Shown here piece after piece: positions 51,542 to 60,964 of a stretch of DNA of 64,000 nucleotides. The stretch is from Acidobacteriota bacterium (lineage in GTDB: Bacteria > Acidobacteriota > Terriglobia > Bryobacterales > Bryobacteraceae): NCBI GenBank assembly GCA_025352795.1, contig JANXSF010000092.1:27135-91134 (forward strand), written 5' to 3'. The translations under genes and the position numbers were made by a program. The notes under the pieces were generated by a model. That model had not been told where the DNA came from. It did no database searches and saw only the letters and a list, made by a program, of their open reading frames with translations. Position 1 is the first letter of the stretch; every line of letters starts with the position of its first letter.

Positions 51542-54500
51542 TCAGAAATACAATTTCAGGGCGAATTGAATCTGCCGGGCGTCATTCGGATTGTTCCGAG
51601 TTGAAGTGATCCGGCCAAAGTTATTCGTGTCAAGGAAATTGGTCTGCGATGGATTGGCGAACGCCGGCGTGTTGGTCAGGTTGAATGACTCAGCGCGGAA
51701 TTCCAGCCGGTAGTGTTCCTTGACGGCGAAGCTCTTGAAGATGGAAAAATCCATCTTCCGGTACGGTGGTCCGATCACCTGCGTGCGCGCTCCACCCAGC
51801 GGGGACAGGTCGGTCTGCCCGATCTGGGTAGTCACCGGCGGCTGGCGGAATGCTGCGGCGCTGTACCACTGGTCCACCGACTTCAGGTAAAGCGGTTCGC
51901 CGGTGAGGAAGGCAGCGCAGCCCAGGCCCGCAGCGGTCGTCCCCCCGGAACAGCCAATGGTTTGCGGCTGCCCGCCGTAAAGCGTCACGATCCAATTGGC
52001 GCTCCAACCGCCGAGGACTGCCTGGGTGACCGGTCCAGCACCTGCCAAAAGGGCTCGCCCCTTTCCAATCGGAAGATCGTAGTTGCCGCTCACAGTCGCT
52101 GCCTGCCCCACGTGGAAAGATGCCAGCGCCATTTCTTTGCTTAGGCCAAACCCAGGCACGTAAACAGCGCGCAAGCCGCCGACGTTGCCGCCGCTCAACA
52201 GATCTCCGGCGTTGGTGAGGGTCTTAGCCCAGGTGTAACTTGCCAACATGTTCAAACCAGAGCTGAATCGCTTGGTGTACTTAGACTGCAGGGAATGATA
52301 GTGGCTGTTTCCGGCAGTAGCGGCATACGATGAGTTCCGCGCAAAGTCCGGATGTTGGATGAACAACTGAGGATTCTGATTAGGCGGAAGTAACTGCTGT
52401 ACCTGATTGGTACCGATGAAAGTCTCAATGTGACGTCCCAGGGAGGCCACATAGCCGGCTTCAATCGAGCTGTTGGCAGGCAAGGCATACTGCAACGTGA
52501 AGTTATAGCCTTGGACGTAGGGAGTCTTATAGTCGAATTGAATCCCGCGTAAAGTGAGCGAGCGGCCGTTGACCAAGCGTGGATCGAGGGGGACACTTAA
52601 CAGACCGCGCTCCAGCGTGGCCGGTTTCCCGTCACCGAAGAGTACCGGACTCCAGGCGTTGGCTGGCTGGAAACTAAAGTCGAATTGGAAGGGATAATTG
52701 TAGCCGATGTTCGGCGCACCGCCGCGGTTTTCGAAAGCGCCATAGTAAATTCCATAGCCTCCTCGTGCAACCAGCTTGTTTGTCAGTTGGTATGCGAAGC
52801 CGAAGCGCGGGGCAAAGTTATTCCTTTGCGCCCGGCCCAGGCCGGAACCAAATTCATCAGAGTAGACAAGTTTGATCCCGTTCTGGACCAGAAGTTGCTT
52901 GAAGCTATCCGACAATTGCGGATTATCCTTGCGGTTGGCAGGGATAATATATTGCGGATTGGTGGCGGACGGAATGAAGTTAGCCTGCGACGAATAACGC
53001 TCACCCACCAAGCTGAAAAGGTCCCACCTGATGCCCAAATTGAGAGTGAGCTTACGGGACACTTTCCAATCATCCTGGAAATATATGCCTGTGTAATATT
53101 TGCGGTTCGCCACGCCGCCGAAGTTTGACGCGGCAACACTGTTTGGTCCGGCACCGCCGGTGTTCAGCGCGTCCGTGGGATTCAGCAGGAACTGAGCCCG
53201 GCCCACGGAGCCGTCTGTAGCATTAATAACCGAAGTGTAAGTTCCCGCGAAGTTGAAACGTCCGCGCGATGTGGGTGGCGCGCTCCAGGGGAAATCGATG
53301 AGTTGTCCTTCCCAACCGGTTTTCAAGGTGTGCGAGCCGTAGATCTTGGTCAGGTTGTTGGCAAGTTGAATCGTATTGCTGAATCGTTCACTTACCAGCC
53401 AATCGGGAGGTCCTAGTGCGGTAAGGCCGCCAATGGACAGCCCCGGTAAACCGCCGTTGCCTGGCGTCTGCGGGATTCCCTGAATGCCGAATTTCGCCGG
53501 AATGTTACTGGTGTCGTTACCATTGGTCTGCAGACGCAGAGAGTGTTCCCGGTTGAAACCCATGCGCAGTTCATTCAACAAGGATGGGCTAAAAGTATGT
53601 GTGTAACTTAGGGCCGCGCCTTGGGTACGCACGTCCTCGGTACCGTTGCCGAATCCACCACCGTCGGCCAAGCCTTCAAATGGCGGCGGGCGGAACCGCC
53701 TGATCTGGCCGAAACTATAGCGGCCGAAGAGCTGATCGCGTGTGCTGAGGTTGTAGTCGATCCGGGTGTCAAAGGAGTTGTTGTCGTCCACGTTATTCCT
53801 ATTGACGTTGAAGTTGTTCAGAATTCCAGCGTTAGTGGGCTCCGGATAGAGCTGCATCAACGCAAGCGCATTCTTGTTAATTCTACCCGCCGGAAGGATG
53901 TTACCGGGGAAGGGGTCACGCACAAAGTTTCCGTTCGCCAGTTGCCGGATAGTGGCCGGGTCCATGATCGTGCCGGAGCGGAAAGCGCGGCCCAGGGCGT
54001 CAGTGCGCGAACCGCTCTGCAGGTCGATCAGATCCTGGTAATTAGTGAATCCGGAGTTCCGGTGCAACAAGGTGGGAACAGTGGCGGAGGTCGGCTGTCC
54101 CTGGCGGATGCGGGTGCCTTCGAAATCGCCGAAAAAGAACAGCTTGTTTTTCACAATTGGGCCGCCTATGGAACCGCCAAACTGGTTCTGACGATAGGCG
54201 CCCTTCCTGATATTGTTGCGATTGGCGAAGAAGTCCTTGGCATCGAACTTGTCGTTGCGGAGAAACTCCCATGCACTGCCGTGAAAACCATTGGTGCCCG
54301 ACTTCAACGAGGCGTTGAGCACAGCACCGCCTGCCCGGCCAAACTCAGCGCTAAACGAGTTTGTTTGGATCTTGAACTCTCCCACCGCATCAACGGGTGG
54401 ACGAAGCACAAAGGCTGCGCCGCTGAGGAAGTCCACGTTGTTCGAATTGTTGTCAATGCCGTCCAGCAGGAAGTTGTTCTGGGCGGGGCGAGTACCATTG

Positions 54501-55030
54501 GCGGCAAACCAGCCTGATGCATTCAAACCGCGGCCCTCCGGTTGGGGATGGGTAACACCGGCGGTAAGCCGCGCGAGAAAGTTGTAATTGCGACCGCTCA
54601 GCGGAAGACTGTTAATGGTCTGGGCGGAAATAGTTTCTCCGACTGAACCGTCTTGAGTTTGAAGTAGCGTCAGAGAATCCTTCACGTCAATTGTTTGGCT
54701 GACATCGCCAGGGCTGAGCGTAAAGTCAGCCACCGTGCGCTGTTGGATGTTGACCGGCACACCGGCTCGCCGCTGCTTCTGAAATCCTCTTGAGGAAACC
54801 TCCACGATGTACGTTCCGATCTTCACACTTGTGAAGACATATCCGCCTTGTTCGTTCGTGGTTGTTTCAGCACGCATGCCTGTGGCTTCATACAAAAGAG
54901 TTACCGTTGCGGCAGGGACAGAGGCACCTGTGGCATCCAAAACGGTCCCAACGATGCGACCGGTGTCTACCTGGGCTAAGCCGGGCAGTGCGAAGACTAA
55001 AGCAAAAAAAGAAATCAGTGTGCGGTTCAT
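51542..55030 (-). CDS. TonB-dependent receptor with carboxypeptidase regulatory-like domain
   Basis: A 1,162-residue outer-membrane protein (signal MNRTLISFFALVFALPGLAQ). The regulatory-like sandwich (TGRIVGTVLDATGASVPAAT) is followed by a plug (NNFLLDGIDNNSNNVDFLSG, FSAEFGRAGGAVLNASLKSG) and a long barrel with SIGGPIVKNKLFFFGDFEGT and the terminal aromatic in LKLYF. The codon usage looks richer in G and C than in neighbouring genes, so this gene and the TPR partner may have been gained together. A 298-codon frame on the opposite strand (53621-54517) is only a shadow. Substrate unknown. Confidence 0.9.
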   Translation of the reverse strand: MNRTLISFFALVFALPGLAQVDTGRIVGTVLDATGASVPAATVTLLYEATGMRAETTTNEQGGYVFTSVKIGTYIVEVSSRGFQKQRRAGVPVNIQQRTVADFTLSPGDVSQTIDVKDSLTLLQTQDGSVGETISAQTINSLPLSGRNYNFLARLTAGVTHPQPEGRGLNASGWFAANGTRPAQNNFLLDGIDNNSNNVDFLSGAAFVLRPPVDAVGEFKIQTNSFSAEFGRAGGAVLNASLKSGTNGFHGSAWEFLRNDKFDAKDFFANRNNIRKGAYRQNQFGGSIGGPIVKNKLFFFGDFEGTRIRQGQPTSATVPTLLHRNSGFTNYQDLIDLQSGSRTDALGRAFRSGTIMDPATIRQLANGNFVRDPFPGNILPAGRINKNALALMQLYPEPTNAGILNNFNVNRNNVDDNNSFDTRIDYNLSTRDQLFGRYSFGQIRRFRPPPFEGLADGGGFGNGTEDVRTQGAALSYTHTFSPSLLNELRMGFNREHSLRLQTNGNDTSNIPAKFGIQGIPQTPGNGGLPGLSIGGLTALGPPDWLVSERFSNTIQLANNLTKIYGSHTLKTGWEGQLIDFPWSAPPTSRGRFNFAGTYTSVINATDGSVGRAQFLLNPTDALNTGGAGPNSVAASNFGGVANRKYYTGIYFQDDWKVSRKLTLNLGIRWDLFSLVGERYSSQANFIPSATNPQYIIPANRKDNPQLSDSFKQLLVQNGIKLVYSDEFGSGLGRAQRNNFAPRFGFAYQLTNKLVARGGYGIYYGAFENRGGAPNIGYNYPFQFDFSFQPANAWSPVLFGDGKPATLERGLLSVPLDPRLVNGRSLTLRGIQFDYKTPYVQGYNFTLQYALPANSSIEAGYVASLGRHIETFIGTNQVQQLLPPNQNPQLFIQHPDFARNSSYAATAGNSHYHSLQSKYTKRFSSGLNMLASYTWAKTLTNAGDLLSGGNVGGLRAVYVPGFGLSKEMALASFHVGQAATVSGNYDLPIGKGRALLAGAGPVTQAVLGGWSANWIVTLYGGQPQTIGCSGGTTAAGLGCAAFLTGEPLYLKSVDQWYSAAAFRQPPVTTQIGQTDLSPLGGARTQVIGPPYRKMDFSIFKSFAVKEHYRLEFRAESFNLTNTPAFANPSQTNFLDTNNFGRITSTRNNPNDARQIQFALKLYF

Positions 55031-55456
55031 TTTGGTATATCCCTTCTCGAAATCAGATACTGAACTCTAAGCCGAATTGAAGCTGGCAGGAATCAACATT
55101 CCTATCACCGATCACTCCCAATGTCTTGTTCCAACGTTGCCTCAGGTTGCTCGAAGATTGAGGGATTGGGTATGTTGAAAAAATTCGGAAGGGGAACTTG
55201 ATCCGCGTCCGTTCAGTGAAATAGAAGTTTTGGTCACCTAAGAATCTGGGCTGATCTTATCACAGTCGCAGATCGCAATCAAGCACCAATCTCAGCAAAT
55301 GTCCAGTAGCAAAAATGTCCCACTTTAACTTAATATGCGGATATAAGTTTCACCTGGGCGTCAGCTCTTGTTAGTGTCGACCGCAGTTAGCCGACCGCAG
55401 ATGTGACAGGTGCCGCCGGTCGAGTTATACACGGCGACAGAAGCTCTTGCGAATCC
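55031..55456. other. Intergenic region between the TonB receptor and the group II intron remnant
   Basis: About 425 bases without a gene that I trust. The octamer AAATGTCC occurs twice in direct orientation at 55297-55304 and 55313-55320, which recalls insertion-sequence ends but is not proof. The last 60 bases before the intron (minus strand, CHICGRLTAVDTNKS before a stop) could be the downstream exon of an interrupted gene; nothing upstream completes it. Confidence 0.4.
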
Positions 55457-56185
55457 GTCGCGGTGGGGATGGCCTTTACCGGCCCCCCTGCACAGACCCG
55501 TGCTTGCGGGAACTACCGCACACGGTTCTTGCCTTTGGATGCGCCCCTGCCGGCAGCGCGAGTTAGAAGACCGGAAGATGTAGGAAATGTTCTCCCCGGT
55601 GATCTTGTCGCGCCGTTTGCACACACCATGAAGCTTTGATTCACCTGTTGTCCATCACTGAGTTGGGCAAGTGTTTGCTGTCATGATGTTCTCCTTGGTC
55701 ACAGGACCTTCCCTCCACCACCTCCGCTGCCACAACTTCATGACTCTTGTTCGGCGGCTGCATCGGTACTACGCCCATGTTCGACTCCTCGCCCGCGTAC
55801 ATGTCCAGAGTACGCTTGTGGCTTCCCGGACCGATCCTCGCCTGGTTGGGATCTCGGATGCCGGCGTGCAGTTTCTCGACGTGTGGAACGCTCTTGGACT
55901 ACGCCGGGTTCGTCGGGACGCAGACCTCGAGTTGTCGCCCCTTTCGATATGGCCTTCCCGTTAGGAGCACGCGGTCGGCACCCGGATTATGCTTTTCGAA
56001 GCTCTATTCCCAGCCCGCCGATGCCTCTGTCTTCACTTCACCTGGCACCTCACGCACCCGGCGCAAGACTCGAGGTCAAGATGGTTCGCTACTCCTTTCT
56101 TGTAGGGCTCTTTCATCCCCTACTGCACGCCGGTTTATCCCGGCGCTTGCGCTCCCTCGCGGTCACTGCTCGGATTGCGTATCAC
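55457..56185 (-). mobile_element. Group II intron remnant, reverse transcriptase deleted
   Basis: Read on the minus strand. Near the 3' end a 34-base hairpin at about 55496-55529 has the form of domain V (AACCGTGTGCGG then CCGCAAGCACGGGT), followed by a domain-VI-like hairpin with the stem GGCC-GGTAAA-GGCC and the end ATCCCCACCGCGAC. At about 55670-55690 a site CAAGGAG precedes an ATG that reads MTANTCPTQ and then stops; MTAN is the usual start of intron maturases. No reverse-transcriptase motifs follow; a fragment CKRRDKITGE resembles the HNH end. The domain V catalytic triad reads AAC instead of AGC, so splicing is doubtful. The 5' end is approximate. Confidence 0.7.
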
Positions 56186-56251
56186 TGTGTTTAAGAGAAC
56201 AATTTGTTTGCTTCCGCGCTACCTTATACATAAGGGCTACTGTCAAAACAC

Positions 56252-58183
56252 GTGGGAAACCTTTCAGTCGCTCTGTTTCTATCTGCGTTTCTACTATTCC
56301 AAGTGCAACCTATGCTGGGCAAAACACTCTTGCCCAAGTTTGGCGGAACTCCCGCTGTCTGGACCGTCTGCCTGCTGTTTTTTCAAGCATTGTTGCTAGC
56401 CAGCTACACCTATGCTCATTTTACCCGTCGAAAAATCCATCTGACTTTACTAGCTGCTTCCATGCTGGCGCTGCCCATTGGGCTGATCGACAAAGCGGGA
56501 TGGGGTCCAGTATCTTCCATCCTGGTGACGTTGTTTTTTAGTGCTGGATTCCCCTACTTCGTTTTAGGATCTACCTCACCACTGCTGCAGCGCTGGTCAA
56601 ACTTGGAAAATCCTTACCGGTTATATGCCCTGTCCAACGTTGCCTCACTGCTGGCACTGGTCAGTTACCCTTTCCTCATTGAACCCTGGCTTTCTGTTGG
56701 AACTCAGTTCAAAACCTGGTCCATTCTCTATGCGCTGTTTGTCATCTTATGTGGCATCGTAACCTGGCAGGGGAAAGATACAGAATCGGAAAGGCAGATC
56801 GTAACCACCAGATGGGGCCAATGGACTTTGTGGATCTTATTTTCTGCCGTAGGATCGGCATTGTTAGCGGCAACCACAAATCAAGTGTGCCAGGAAGTGG
56901 CACCCATCCCGTTTCTTTGGATTGCCCCCATGGTCCTTTACTTAGTCAGTTTTATTCTCACTTTTGAAGGGCAAACGTTCTATCATCGCGACTGGTTTTC
57001 TTTGTTCGCCGCCATTCTTATTCCCATCGCCTCAGCACTGTTGGCGGTGGGTGGCAAAGCACCGATCTGGATTCACCTTCTCGTCGATTTCGTAACCTTA
57101 TTCGTCTGTCTGGTCATTGTCCACGGAGAACTGGCCTTATCCCGACCCGAACCTGCCGCACTGACCCGATTCTACTTGGCCATCGCCATGGGGGGATTAA
57201 CTGGTGGTGTATTTGTGGCGCTAATCGCACCCCGCCTGTTCCATTCCTTTGCCGAGTTTCCTCTGTGCTTAGCAGGCACAGCTTTAATTGCCGCCTTACG
57301 ACGTTACTCCAGGGAAAGCCTGCGCAACTTTGGCAGGATGCCAGTTCTGGCAAGGGCGTCACTGGTGGGTTTGCTGGCGGCCATCATCGCCCCCTTGGCC
57401 ACCTTCGAAAGACGTCCGACAAACAACTTTCAGTTGCAGTTGCGCAATTTTTACGGCGTGCTGCGTATCTCCGATTTTCCCCTGCAGCACCCCGTGCGAA
57501 CCATGGCCCACGGCCGCACCACGCACGGTATGCAATTTTTGGAAGCTGAGTTAGTCGCCCAACCAACCACTTACTACAGTCGACTTACTGGAGTGGGTAT
57601 GACACTCAGTTCCGTATTAGAAAAAGTAGAGGGTCACGCAAAAATTGGTGTCGTCGGGCTGGGCGTGGGAACCTTGTCCACTTACGGTCGGCCAGGGGAT
57701 CAGTTCCGCTTTTATGAATTGAACCCGCAAGTAATTGAAGCTGCTGGTAAGTACTTTACCTTTCTCAAGAACAGCAAAGCCAACGTGGACATAGTGGAAG
57801 GGGATGCCCGCATCAGCTTGGCCAAAGAACCTGCTGGCCAATTCGACGCTCTGATCATTGACGCCTTCTCTTCCGATTCCATTCCCATTCATCTATTAAC
57901 GGCTGAGTGCGGCTTAATCTATCGCAGGCATTTGAAGCCCAACGGTCGGCTAATCATTCACATTTCTAACCGTACGCTGAACCTGGAACCGGTGGTCCGT
58001 GGCTTGGCGCAATACGTGGGAATGAATGCCACACGGTTGGAAAATAATGGGGATGAATCCATTGGTATGTATCCTTCTTCCTGGATGGTACTGTCGGGCG
58101 TGCAAAAGTTTCAGACAGAAGACCATCCCACGATTCTTTGGCGCGATGATTTTGCTGCCCTCTGGCCGCTATTGCGAATGTAA
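56252..58183 (+). CDS. Fused MFS-like membrane protein and spermidine-synthase-like domain
   Basis: About 643 residues, starting with GTG at 56252 and lacking a clear ribosome site. Residues ~1-400 hold ten to twelve transmembrane helices with the family opening LFLSAFLLFQVQPMLGKTLL and VLGSTSPLLQRW. Residues ~430-640 form a methyltransferase/aminopropyltransferase-like Rossmann fold: KIGVVGLGVGTLSTYGRPGD, FYELNPQVIEAAG, VDIVEGDARISLA, FDALIIDAFSSDSIPIHLLT. The IDAFSSDSIP motif matches spermidine-synthase-like families; whether it makes polyamines is unknown. Architecture is that of fused MFS/spermidine synthase proteins. The start follows the group II intron by about 65 bases, so the promoter may have been altered by that insertion. 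Confidence 0.83.
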   Translation: MGNLSVALFLSAFLLFQVQPMLGKTLLPKFGGTPAVWTVCLLFFQALLLASYTYAHFTRRKIHLTLLAASMLALPIGLIDKAGWGPVSSILVTLFFSAGFPYFVLGSTSPLLQRWSNLENPYRLYALSNVASLLALVSYPFLIEPWLSVGTQFKTWSILYALFVILCGIVTWQGKDTESERQIVTTRWGQWTLWILFSAVGSALLAATTNQVCQEVAPIPFLWIAPMVLYLVSFILTFEGQTFYHRDWFSLFAAILIPIASALLAVGGKAPIWIHLLVDFVTLFVCLVIVHGELALSRPEPAALTRFYLAIAMGGLTGGVFVALIAPRLFHSFAEFPLCLAGTALIAALRRYSRESLRNFGRMPVLARASLVGLLAAIIAPLATFERRPTNNFQLQLRNFYGVLRISDFPLQHPVRTMAHGRTTHGMQFLEAELVAQPTTYYSRLTGVGMTLSSVLEKVEGHAKIGVVGLGVGTLSTYGRPGDQFRFYELNPQVIEAAGKYFTFLKNSKANVDIVEGDARISLAKEPAGQFDALIIDAFSSDSIPIHLLTAECGLIYRRHLKPNGRLIIHISNRTLNLEPVVRGLAQYVGMNATRLENNGDESIGMYPSSWMVLSGVQKFQTEDHPTILWRDDFAALWPLLRM

Positions 58184-58729
58184 GGCGCTGGCTTCCCAAG
58201 CCCGCCGCGCAGACCTCTGAATGCTGCCTGCCAGCCCATATCGATCAAATTCTGCAAACGGGCACCACACCACCCCAAGAGTTTCCGAAGTTACTTCCAC
58301 CGTCTCTGATTCTCCAGCAAAGTAGTAAATAAGATCATGATGCAAGTGGTACGGTTCCTGTTTTTTAGGCGGAATACCGTGGACGTCCATCCCCACCAGC
58401 AAAGGATCTCGCGGCTTCAGCACAACGCCAGTCTCTTCCACAGCTTCCCTGGATGCAGTGCAACTGGGGCTGCTATCTTCCACTTCCACATGTCCACCAG
58501 GAAGCAGCCAGCGGTCCAAACGTTTATGGTGAATCAACAGAACTGCTTTTTGATGCGGATGCAGCACGCATGCCGTTGCGGTGATGTGCCCCGGTTCAAA
58601 CTGATTCCGGGAAAATGGGGCGGCACTGTGTTGCAGCAACATCCCAATCAGCTCAGCACTTTTTAGCGCTTCACCATCCCTATTAGGCTTAAATTCGTGC
58701 AGCAGAGCAAGAACTGGGGCAGCAGTCAT
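58169..58729 (-). CDS. Nudix hydrolase
   Basis: A 186-residue protein. The Nudix region is LLPGGHVEVEDSSPSCTASR then EAVEETGV, a box with the usual G...E and REx2EE residues but with one extra residue between the first glycine-glutamate part and the RE. Upstream HKRLDRWLLPGGH is typical of diverse Nudix proteins that cleave nucleoside diphosphates linked to a moiety x. The substrate is unknown. It is convergent with the fused MFS gene (15-base overlap) and overlaps the start of the upstream alpha/beta hydrolase gene by four bases (ATGA), so the two are coupled. Confidence 0.85.
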   Translation of the reverse strand: MTAAPVLALLHEFKPNRDGEALKSAELIGMLLQHSAAPFSRNQFEPGHITATACVLHPHQKAVLLIHHKRLDRWLLPGGHVEVEDSSPSCTASREAVEETGVVLKPRDPLLVGMDVHGIPPKKQEPYHLHHDLIYYFAGESETVEVTSETLGVVWCPFAEFDRYGLAGSIQRSARRAWEASALHSQ

Positions 58730-59763
58730 AAGTGCCTTTTGAAGTGAGAAATAATGTGATACCCATCAATGAACTTAAATGGTGCTTGGCCCATGGTGTA
58801 ATGGCCACAAGGTAACGCCACTACCTTATGATCCACGCCGGTCTTGCCAATCTGATCAATGATGGAACGGGAAAACTCCGGCAGAAAGGTGGTGTCGTAT
58901 TTGGTGTAGATGAACAGCGCTTTGCGAGGCGAAGCGGCATACTTCGCAATATAGTTAGCCGGACTGATGCATTCCCAAACTTCGCGCAGCTTTTCAATGG
59001 ATATGTTGCCTTCCAGCGCTTCCTTTATATGGAGTGTGGAAAGTCCCGTCCAAACCACATCGGCAAAGTAGTTGGAACAGTGGTTGAATACATTCACTTT
59101 CAACCGCCGATCATGAGCCGCAGCAAGGTACGCGTAGCAGGACCCCAGGCTGGTCCCCACAATGCCAATGCGTTCATAGCCTTGTTGTTCCAGCCAATCC
59201 ACCAGGCAGCGTACATCAATGATGGCTTGGCGGGTGGCATCAATGGTGCGGGTAATGTTGCTGGATACGGCATAATCGGCACGTTGAGTTTCCGCAGGAA
59301 GCCGAAAATCGTGATACGGCAGGCTCATCCGCAATGCGGAAATCCCCAGTTGGGCAAACCCCTTAGCCAGCCCGGCATGTTGCGTCTTACTGGCATTCCA
59401 ATGCGGCAAAACAATGACCGCTCGCTTGGATTTCGATTTCGACGGAAAGTATTGGGCGTGGGCAATGTTATTGGCGGCGTACGGCGTATGGACGCGGGAA
59501 CGGAAGCGTAGAATGCCGTCGTGCAGATGGAAGTCCGGAGTGGCGTCGTAACCGAAGAATTCATCGCTGGCGGCAATGGCTGCTCGATTGAGATCAATCA
59601 AATATTGCAGTTCGGAGGATTGATCGTTTTGTTTACTAGAAGTTACCGGCCAACCTTGCGCGAAATCCAGGCCCCATTCAAAGGGCCGAACCACACGATT
59701 GGTGGCCGCGAAACAGAGCTTCTGTTCCCATTTGGTCATCCAGTTGGAATAGACAGTTTGCAT
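58726..59763 (-). CDS. Alpha/beta hydrolase
   Basis: A 345-residue protein of the alpha/beta-hydrolase fold. Motifs: AVIVLPHWNASKTQHAGLAK (oxyanion side), RLVDW-type region ERIGIVGTSLGSCYAYLAAA with the G-x-S-x-G nucleophile elbow (GTSLG), the later KALFIYTKYDTTFLPEF with the acid, and VALPCGHYTMGQAPF with the catalytic histidine. It resembles the abhydrolase-18-like group. No signal peptide. The start MQTVYSNWMTKW is plausible. Substrate unknown. It is transcribed ahead of the Nudix gene. Confidence 0.85.
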   Translation of the reverse strand: MQTVYSNWMTKWEQKLCFAATNRVVRPFEWGLDFAQGWPVTSSKQNDQSSELQYLIDLNRAAIAASDEFFGYDATPDFHLHDGILRFRSRVHTPYAANNIAHAQYFPSKSKSKRAVIVLPHWNASKTQHAGLAKGFAQLGISALRMSLPYHDFRLPAETQRADYAVSSNITRTIDATRQAIIDVRCLVDWLEQQGYERIGIVGTSLGSCYAYLAAAHDRRLKVNVFNHCSNYFADVVWTGLSTLHIKEALEGNISIEKLREVWECISPANYIAKYAASPRKALFIYTKYDTTFLPEFSRSIIDQIGKTGVDHKVVALPCGHYTMGQAPFKFIDGYHIISHFKRHL

Positions 59764-59948
59764 ACCTTAGGAGATAGGGCCTTCCAATAGGAGGGCACGT
59801 CACTTATATTCTACCGTGGGGATAGTCGGTTTCCTAGGGGTAATGGGAACTAGTAAGTCTATCGTTTCCAGCAGCTTCCAACCTCTCCACCTGAATTTTT
59901 GATGAAAAAAGCCTTAATGTGTTCTTTTCTACCAGAAACTGGGTCATT

Positions 59949-60941
59949 ATGAGCGTGGGTAATAACAAGTTGAACTGTCAATTCTGCCAGCATCGGATTG
60001 GGTTCCTACGGAGCGTAACGGACAATGAGTTTTGTTCCAGTGAGCACCGTAACCAAATGCTCGCGCGGTCCTCCAGGGCGTTGCGCGATGCCGGATACGA
60101 ATTGTATTCCATGGAAGAGTGCTGGAACGAACGTTACGTTGAAAAGCTGAAGAAACGGCAAGAGCAGCCAGAAATCACCAAACACGCTTCCGTTCCTGGT
60201 GCCGCGTTTGCCATGGCTTGCCTGGTGGGAATTGCCATGATCGCCGCATTGGGTGGTCGCGGAGGTGGTGGCAGCTTCACCCCATCCGCTGGTCCCAAGT
60301 TAGGTGGAACGCAACCAAGCTATATCAGCCGATTCCTTAACATGCTTCCTTCCAGTGCCCCATCCATTGCCATGACGGAAACGTTCAGCACTGGCTGGAA
60401 GAATTGGGAAGGGGCCACCCGCGGGGCTTCTGGTTGGAGCTTCGATGCCGGCCTAATCCGCCCTGGCGACCTGCGTTTGTGGCGCAATAGTGTCGATTTA
60501 AGTAACTATAAGTTCCAATTTGAAGGCAAAATTGACCGTCGTGGCATGAGCTGGGCCTTCCGTGCACCAAATTTGGATAACTATTACGCCACCAAGATCA
60601 ACCTTGCTGGCAAAGGCAATCATCCCGAAATTGTGCGCTATACGGTACTGAATGGACGAGCTGGGCCCAAACAAGTGTTCCCGTTGCCCATTTCGCTCAA
60701 GGCGTCAGAATTCTTCCGGGTTGATGTGAAAGTCAAGGGTCAGCAGTTTGTGACTTCGATTGACGGTCGGGTAGTTGATGTTTGGAATAACAACCAATTG
60801 CGGGCTGGTGGGGTAGGCTTCTTCAACGACAAAGGCGAACTTTCCGCCCTGCGTTGGGCCACCCTGGCCGAAGCCGATACATTGGTTGAGAAAATGAAGA
60901 GCTTTCTTTATCTCTCATATATCATTCCTCCGCCGATGTGA
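59949..60941 (+). CDS. Zinc-ribbon membrane protein with 3-keto-disaccharide-hydrolase-like domain
   Basis: About 330 residues from the ATG at 59949 (MSVGNNKLNCQFCQHRIGFL); a longer frame to 59919 is less likely. The N-terminus has CQFCQHRIGFLRS and then FCSSEHRNQM, a probable zinc site on the cytoplasmic side. One transmembrane helix (ASVPGAAFAMACLVGIAMIA) follows a basic coil. The C-terminal 190 residues, WKNWEGATRGASGWSFDAGL, KFQFEGKIDRRGMSWAFRAP, AGGVGFFNDKGELSALRWAT, fit the beta-sandwich of DUF1080-like (3-keto-disaccharide hydrolase/LamG) domains. It begins a short two-gene group; function unproven. Confidence 0.7.
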   Translation: MSVGNNKLNCQFCQHRIGFLRSVTDNEFCSSEHRNQMLARSSRALRDAGYELYSMEECWNERYVEKLKKRQEQPEITKHASVPGAAFAMACLVGIAMIAALGGRGGGGSFTPSAGPKLGGTQPSYISRFLNMLPSSAPSIAMTETFSTGWKNWEGATRGASGWSFDAGLIRPGDLRLWRNSVDLSNYKFQFEGKIDRRGMSWAFRAPNLDNYYATKINLAGKGNHPEIVRYTVLNGRAGPKQVFPLPISLKASEFFRVDVKVKGQQFVTSIDGRVVDVWNNNQLRAGGVGFFNDKGELSALRWATLAEADTLVEKMKSFLYLSYIIPPPM

Positions 60942-60964
60942 TTGTAGTCAACTGAGTCCCCAAT

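Noticed and set aside
53621..54517. 298-codon plus-strand frame opposite the third TonB-dependent receptor
   Set aside because: It is antisense to a well-supported plug region, has no recognisable motif or signal, and its composition mirrors the codon bias of the receptor.
55297..55320. Direct repeat of AAATGTCC as a possible insertion-sequence end
   Set aside because: No transposase or second end nearby; two short copies are not enough.
55747..56541. Plus-strand frames of 264 and 103 codons within the intron region
   Set aside because: They lie opposite the structured intron RNA and partly overlap the start of the fused MFS gene; Arg/Ser/Leu-rich and without family features.
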